From: Bacteroides sp. | Lineage (GTDB): Bacteria > Bacteroidota > Bacteroidia > Bacteroidales > Bacteroidaceae | DNA length: 32,520 bases | Assembly (NCBI GenBank): GCA_030523205.1 | Contig: JAUNJD010000010.1 | Coordinates: forward strand, 1-32,520 | Reading direction: 5' to 3' | Shown: in pieces, positions 30,735-32,520 of the stretch | Numbering within the stretch: the first letter of the stretch is position 1 | How the letters are laid out: each line of letters begins with the position of its first letter | The notes under the pieces: model-generated | The model's input: only the letters and a program-made list of their open reading frames with translations | Databases searched by the model: none | Told to the model about the DNA's origin: nothing | Position numbers and translations under genes: made by a program

Positions 30735-31709
30735 ATGAAAAAAGTATTGTTGCTTCTGTCGGTTCTATTCTGCACAGTTAATCTATCTGCTGAATCTGTA
30801 AAGTGGTATTATTTATTCGTCTATTTTACAGGCAACTCCACTGTCCAGCAACAAATCTGCTATGCCGTCAGCGACGATGGGCTTGACTTTGTGCCGCTCA
30901 ACGATGGCAGTCCGGTCATTGCATCCGATACCATCTCGTTGATGGGAGGTGTGCGCGACCCGCACATCTTGCGTGGCGACGACGGTTGGTTCTATATGGT
31001 GGCGACGGATATGGACTTCAGCAAAGGCAAATGGTCCAACCACGGAATCGTGATGATGCGTTCGCGCAACCTGATTGACTGGGAGCATCATGCCATCGAC
31101 TTTCACCGTCGTTTTGCCGGTGAGGATGCCGCCAAGGCCAATGCCGTATGGGCACCACAGACCATTTGGGACCCTTCGGTACGGAAGTACATGATATACT
31201 TCTCCCTGCATTCCGCGAAGGAAGGCCCTTATCCGCAGGATGCCGTCTATTATACCTATGCCAACGATGATTTTTCGGATGTGACGTGCCCGCCTCAGTC
31301 ACTTTTCAGCTATCCGTATCCTACCATTGATACCGACATCGTGCAAGATGAATCGGGCCAGTATCATCTTTTCTTCAACACATGGGGTTCGGCAGACGGA
31401 TTGATGCGTCGTCAGTATGTATTTACCGACCTGCATAAGTCGGACGAATGGACGTTGGTCGAAGGGCGTATGCAGCCCAACGACATTGCCTCTGAAGGTT
31501 CGTGTGCCTATCCTTTGGCCGAGGGTGGCTGGATGCTGGTATATGATTGTTTCAAGTCAGGCTTTTGCCAGTTCTGCCGCAGCAGCGACCTGCTTCATTT
31601 CGAGTGGGTGAAGAGTACGCCTACAACCGGAACGTTTACCCCCCGTCACGGTACCGTCATTCGCATTTCGCAGGACGAATACGAATCATTGAAAAAGAAG
31701 TATCGGTAA
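30735..31709 (+). CDS. Exported GH43-like five-bladed beta-propeller glycosidase
   Basis: This 324-residue protein has a signal peptide (MKKVLLLLSVLFC, probable cleavage near LSAES). The propeller-type repeats carry candidates for the GH43 catalytic triad: Asp75 in VRDPHILR (base), Asp199 in YPTIDTDIV (pKa modulator) and Glu254 in IASEGS (acid). WAPQTIWDP (138-146) matches the usual WAP blade motif. Family members act mainly on arabinose- or xylose-containing glycans; the exact substrate is unknown. ATGs at 30729 and 30735 are both possible; a TTG at 30714 falls too close to the likely transcript start. No SusC/SusD pair is nearby, so it is not in a recognisable polysaccharide utilisation locus. 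Confidence 0.85.
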   Translation: MKKVLLLLSVLFCTVNLSAESVKWYYLFVYFTGNSTVQQQICYAVSDDGLDFVPLNDGSPVIASDTISLMGGVRDPHILRGDDGWFYMVATDMDFSKGKWSNHGIVMMRSRNLIDWEHHAIDFHRRFAGEDAAKANAVWAPQTIWDPSVRKYMIYFSLHSAKEGPYPQDAVYYTYANDDFSDVTCPPQSLFSYPYPTIDTDIVQDESGQYHLFFNTWGSADGLMRRQYVFTDLHKSDEWTLVEGRMQPNDIASEGSCAYPLAEGGWMLVYDCFKSGFCQFCRSSDLLHFEWVKSTPTTGTFTPRHGTVIRISQDEYESLKKKYR

Positions 31710-31747
31710 TATGTAGGATAAACGGTTGATTTTTTTGCTTTGATAGT

Positions 31748-31792
31748 TGTCCGCTGTCCGCTTTTGTGCGGACACTTGTCCGAAAACGAACA
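31748..31792 (+). promoter_or_regulatory. Tandem operator cluster upstream of a sigma-54 promoter
   Basis: Two adjoining TGTCCGC words (31748-31754 and 31755-31761) are followed by GCGGACA (31768-31774), so the second word and this one form a dyad centred at 31764.5. A second dyad, TGTCCG-AAAA-CGAACA (31777-31792), is centred 20 bases later, about two helical turns. They lie about 70-115 bases before the predicted start site, where enhancer-binding activators usually bind. Confidence 0.7.
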
Positions 31793-31836
31793 CCTCGTTA
31801 TTTTTAATTGTTATTGATTATCAGTAGATTAAATGT

Positions 31837-31853
31837 TTGGCACGGCATTTGAC
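31837..31853 (+). promoter_or_regulatory. Sigma-54 (RpoN) promoter of the DUF3836 gene
   Basis: TTGGCACGGCATTTGAC matches the sigma-54 consensus TGGCACG-N4-TTGC(A/T) apart from GA for GC at -12. The -24 GG and the -12 G are exactly 12 bases apart as required. The transcript would start near 31863, giving a leader of about 100 bases. Confidence 0.75.
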
Positions 31854-31963
31854 TTATAATAGGCGAAAGCGTTCGAGAAAAAGATTGCTGGAATTGCAAC
31901 TTTTGAATCGTCGCCTTCGTCTGACTAATAAACAAGTAATAATAACAATAAAAAATAACGATT

Positions 31964-32389
31964 ATGAAGACAACAGTATTTTTCAAAGCATTGGTAGTAA
32001 TGGCAGTGGTAATGGTAAGCGGAATAAACTTCACGGCAAGTGCCGCCAACCCTACCGAGTATGTAAAGAATGAAGTGATGGATGGCAACCGTGTTGCACA
32101 GAGGACCATTTACAAGAATAACGAAGGTTATCTGACCCGTCATCTGCTCTACACCTTCACGTACGATGATGAGAATCGCGTCACCATCAAACAAGCTTCC
32201 AAATGGGACAGCATAAACGAAGCTTGGGTGCCTTACTTCAAGATGGAAGTGAATTATTCTGCTGATTCAGTAACTGTGGATTATGCCCTTTGGGATGCCC
32301 GCAGCAAGACTTACAACCTGAATGAAGAAACCATGGTGTATGACCTGACCGATGGCAGTGCTTCACGATTGCTGGCAAGTGCAAATTAA
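31964..32389 (+). CDS. Small exported DUF3836 family protein
   Basis: This 141-residue protein has a signal peptide (VVMAVVMVSGINFTASA, probable cleavage after ASA) and a mature domain of about 113 residues typical of DUF3836, a Bacteroides-centred family. Visible blocks are YLTRHLLYTFTYDDENRVT, ASKWDSINEAWVPYF, MEVNYSADSVTVDYALWD and the ending LLASAN. The repeating strand-turn pattern resembles half of a beta-sandwich or a YD-type repeat. Its function is unknown. Unlike every other gene in the window it appears to be under sigma-54 control, so it is probably a stress- or envelope-responsive secreted protein (inference). The sequence after 32389 is AT-rich and holds no supported gene. Confidence 0.88.
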   Translation: MKTTVFFKALVVMAVVMVSGINFTASAANPTEYVKNEVMDGNRVAQRTIYKNNEGYLTRHLLYTFTYDDENRVTIKQASKWDSINEAWVPYFKMEVNYSADSVTVDYALWDARSKTYNLNEETMVYDLTDGSASRLLASAN

Positions 32390-32520
32390 ATAAAACAGTA
32401 TAAATATGATAATATGATATATTATAATATGATAAAATACGAATAAATGCAATATGCGTAAAAAGGATATGAACTATAATACGAAAACTGAATACGGTTA
32501 ACGATAATTAGCATAAGTAT

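Overview
The window reads as chromosomal DNA of a Bacteroidales bacterium, most likely Bacteroides or a close relative. This rests on promoter architecture (repeated -7 boxes of the form TAnnTTTG, several with a TTTG -33 box 19-20 bases upstream, and A-rich leaders without Shine-Dalgarno sites) and on gene families typical of the group: DUF3836, YitT, the SpeA-type arginine decarboxylase, viroplasmin-RNase H, and a short ECF sigma with a one-helix partner. No rRNA, tRNA, CRISPR array or insertion sequence was found.

Layout. 1-4.2 kb: an AAA_14/DUF4143 ATPase and mutS, both on the minus strand. 4.2-5.6 kb: 1.36 kb without genes but full of structure. It holds a long inverted repeat in the probable mutS leader, a complete promoter-small RNA-terminator cassette, and an inverted-repeat-bounded block containing a degenerate 22-bp tandem lattice. 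5.6-8.8 kb: a plus-strand set (cyclophilin-like lipoprotein, exported carboxymuconolactone decarboxylase-cupin, hexapeptide acetyltransferase) facing a convergent AraC regulator. 8.8-11.9 kb: a second copy of the small-RNA cassette, then a large SF1 helicase with a C-terminal Vsr/DUF2726-like nuclease, a possible defence protein. 12.3-18.5 kb: ECF sigma and membrane partner, then argB, speA, aroK, a viroplasmin-RNase H and a TrmH-family methyltransferase. 19-24.6 kb: nadA with a strong terminator, then leuS-yitT-rdgB on the minus strand. 24.9-26.7 kb: an EamA transporter and a lipoprotein. 26.7-30.6 kb: two aldo/keto reductases and an SDR on the minus strand, divergent from a second AraC regulator paralogous to the first. 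30.7-32.4 kb: a GH43-like exported glycosidase and a small exported DUF3836 protein behind a convincing sigma-54 promoter with upstream operators.

How the parts relate. The two AraC genes share the same architecture and many matching blocks. Each sits beside redox or decarboxylase-like enzymes, three of which carry export signals, so the two loci look like halves of one response, perhaps to a reactive small molecule. The housekeeping genes (mutS, argB, speA, aroK, nadA, rdgB, leuS) are ordinary. The less expected content lies between genes: the duplicated small-RNA cassette with a conserved upstream dyad, the 22-bp lattice, the sigma-54 promoter, and families of degenerate short repeats in 5' leaders. 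All functional statements come from motif reading. No database search was possible.
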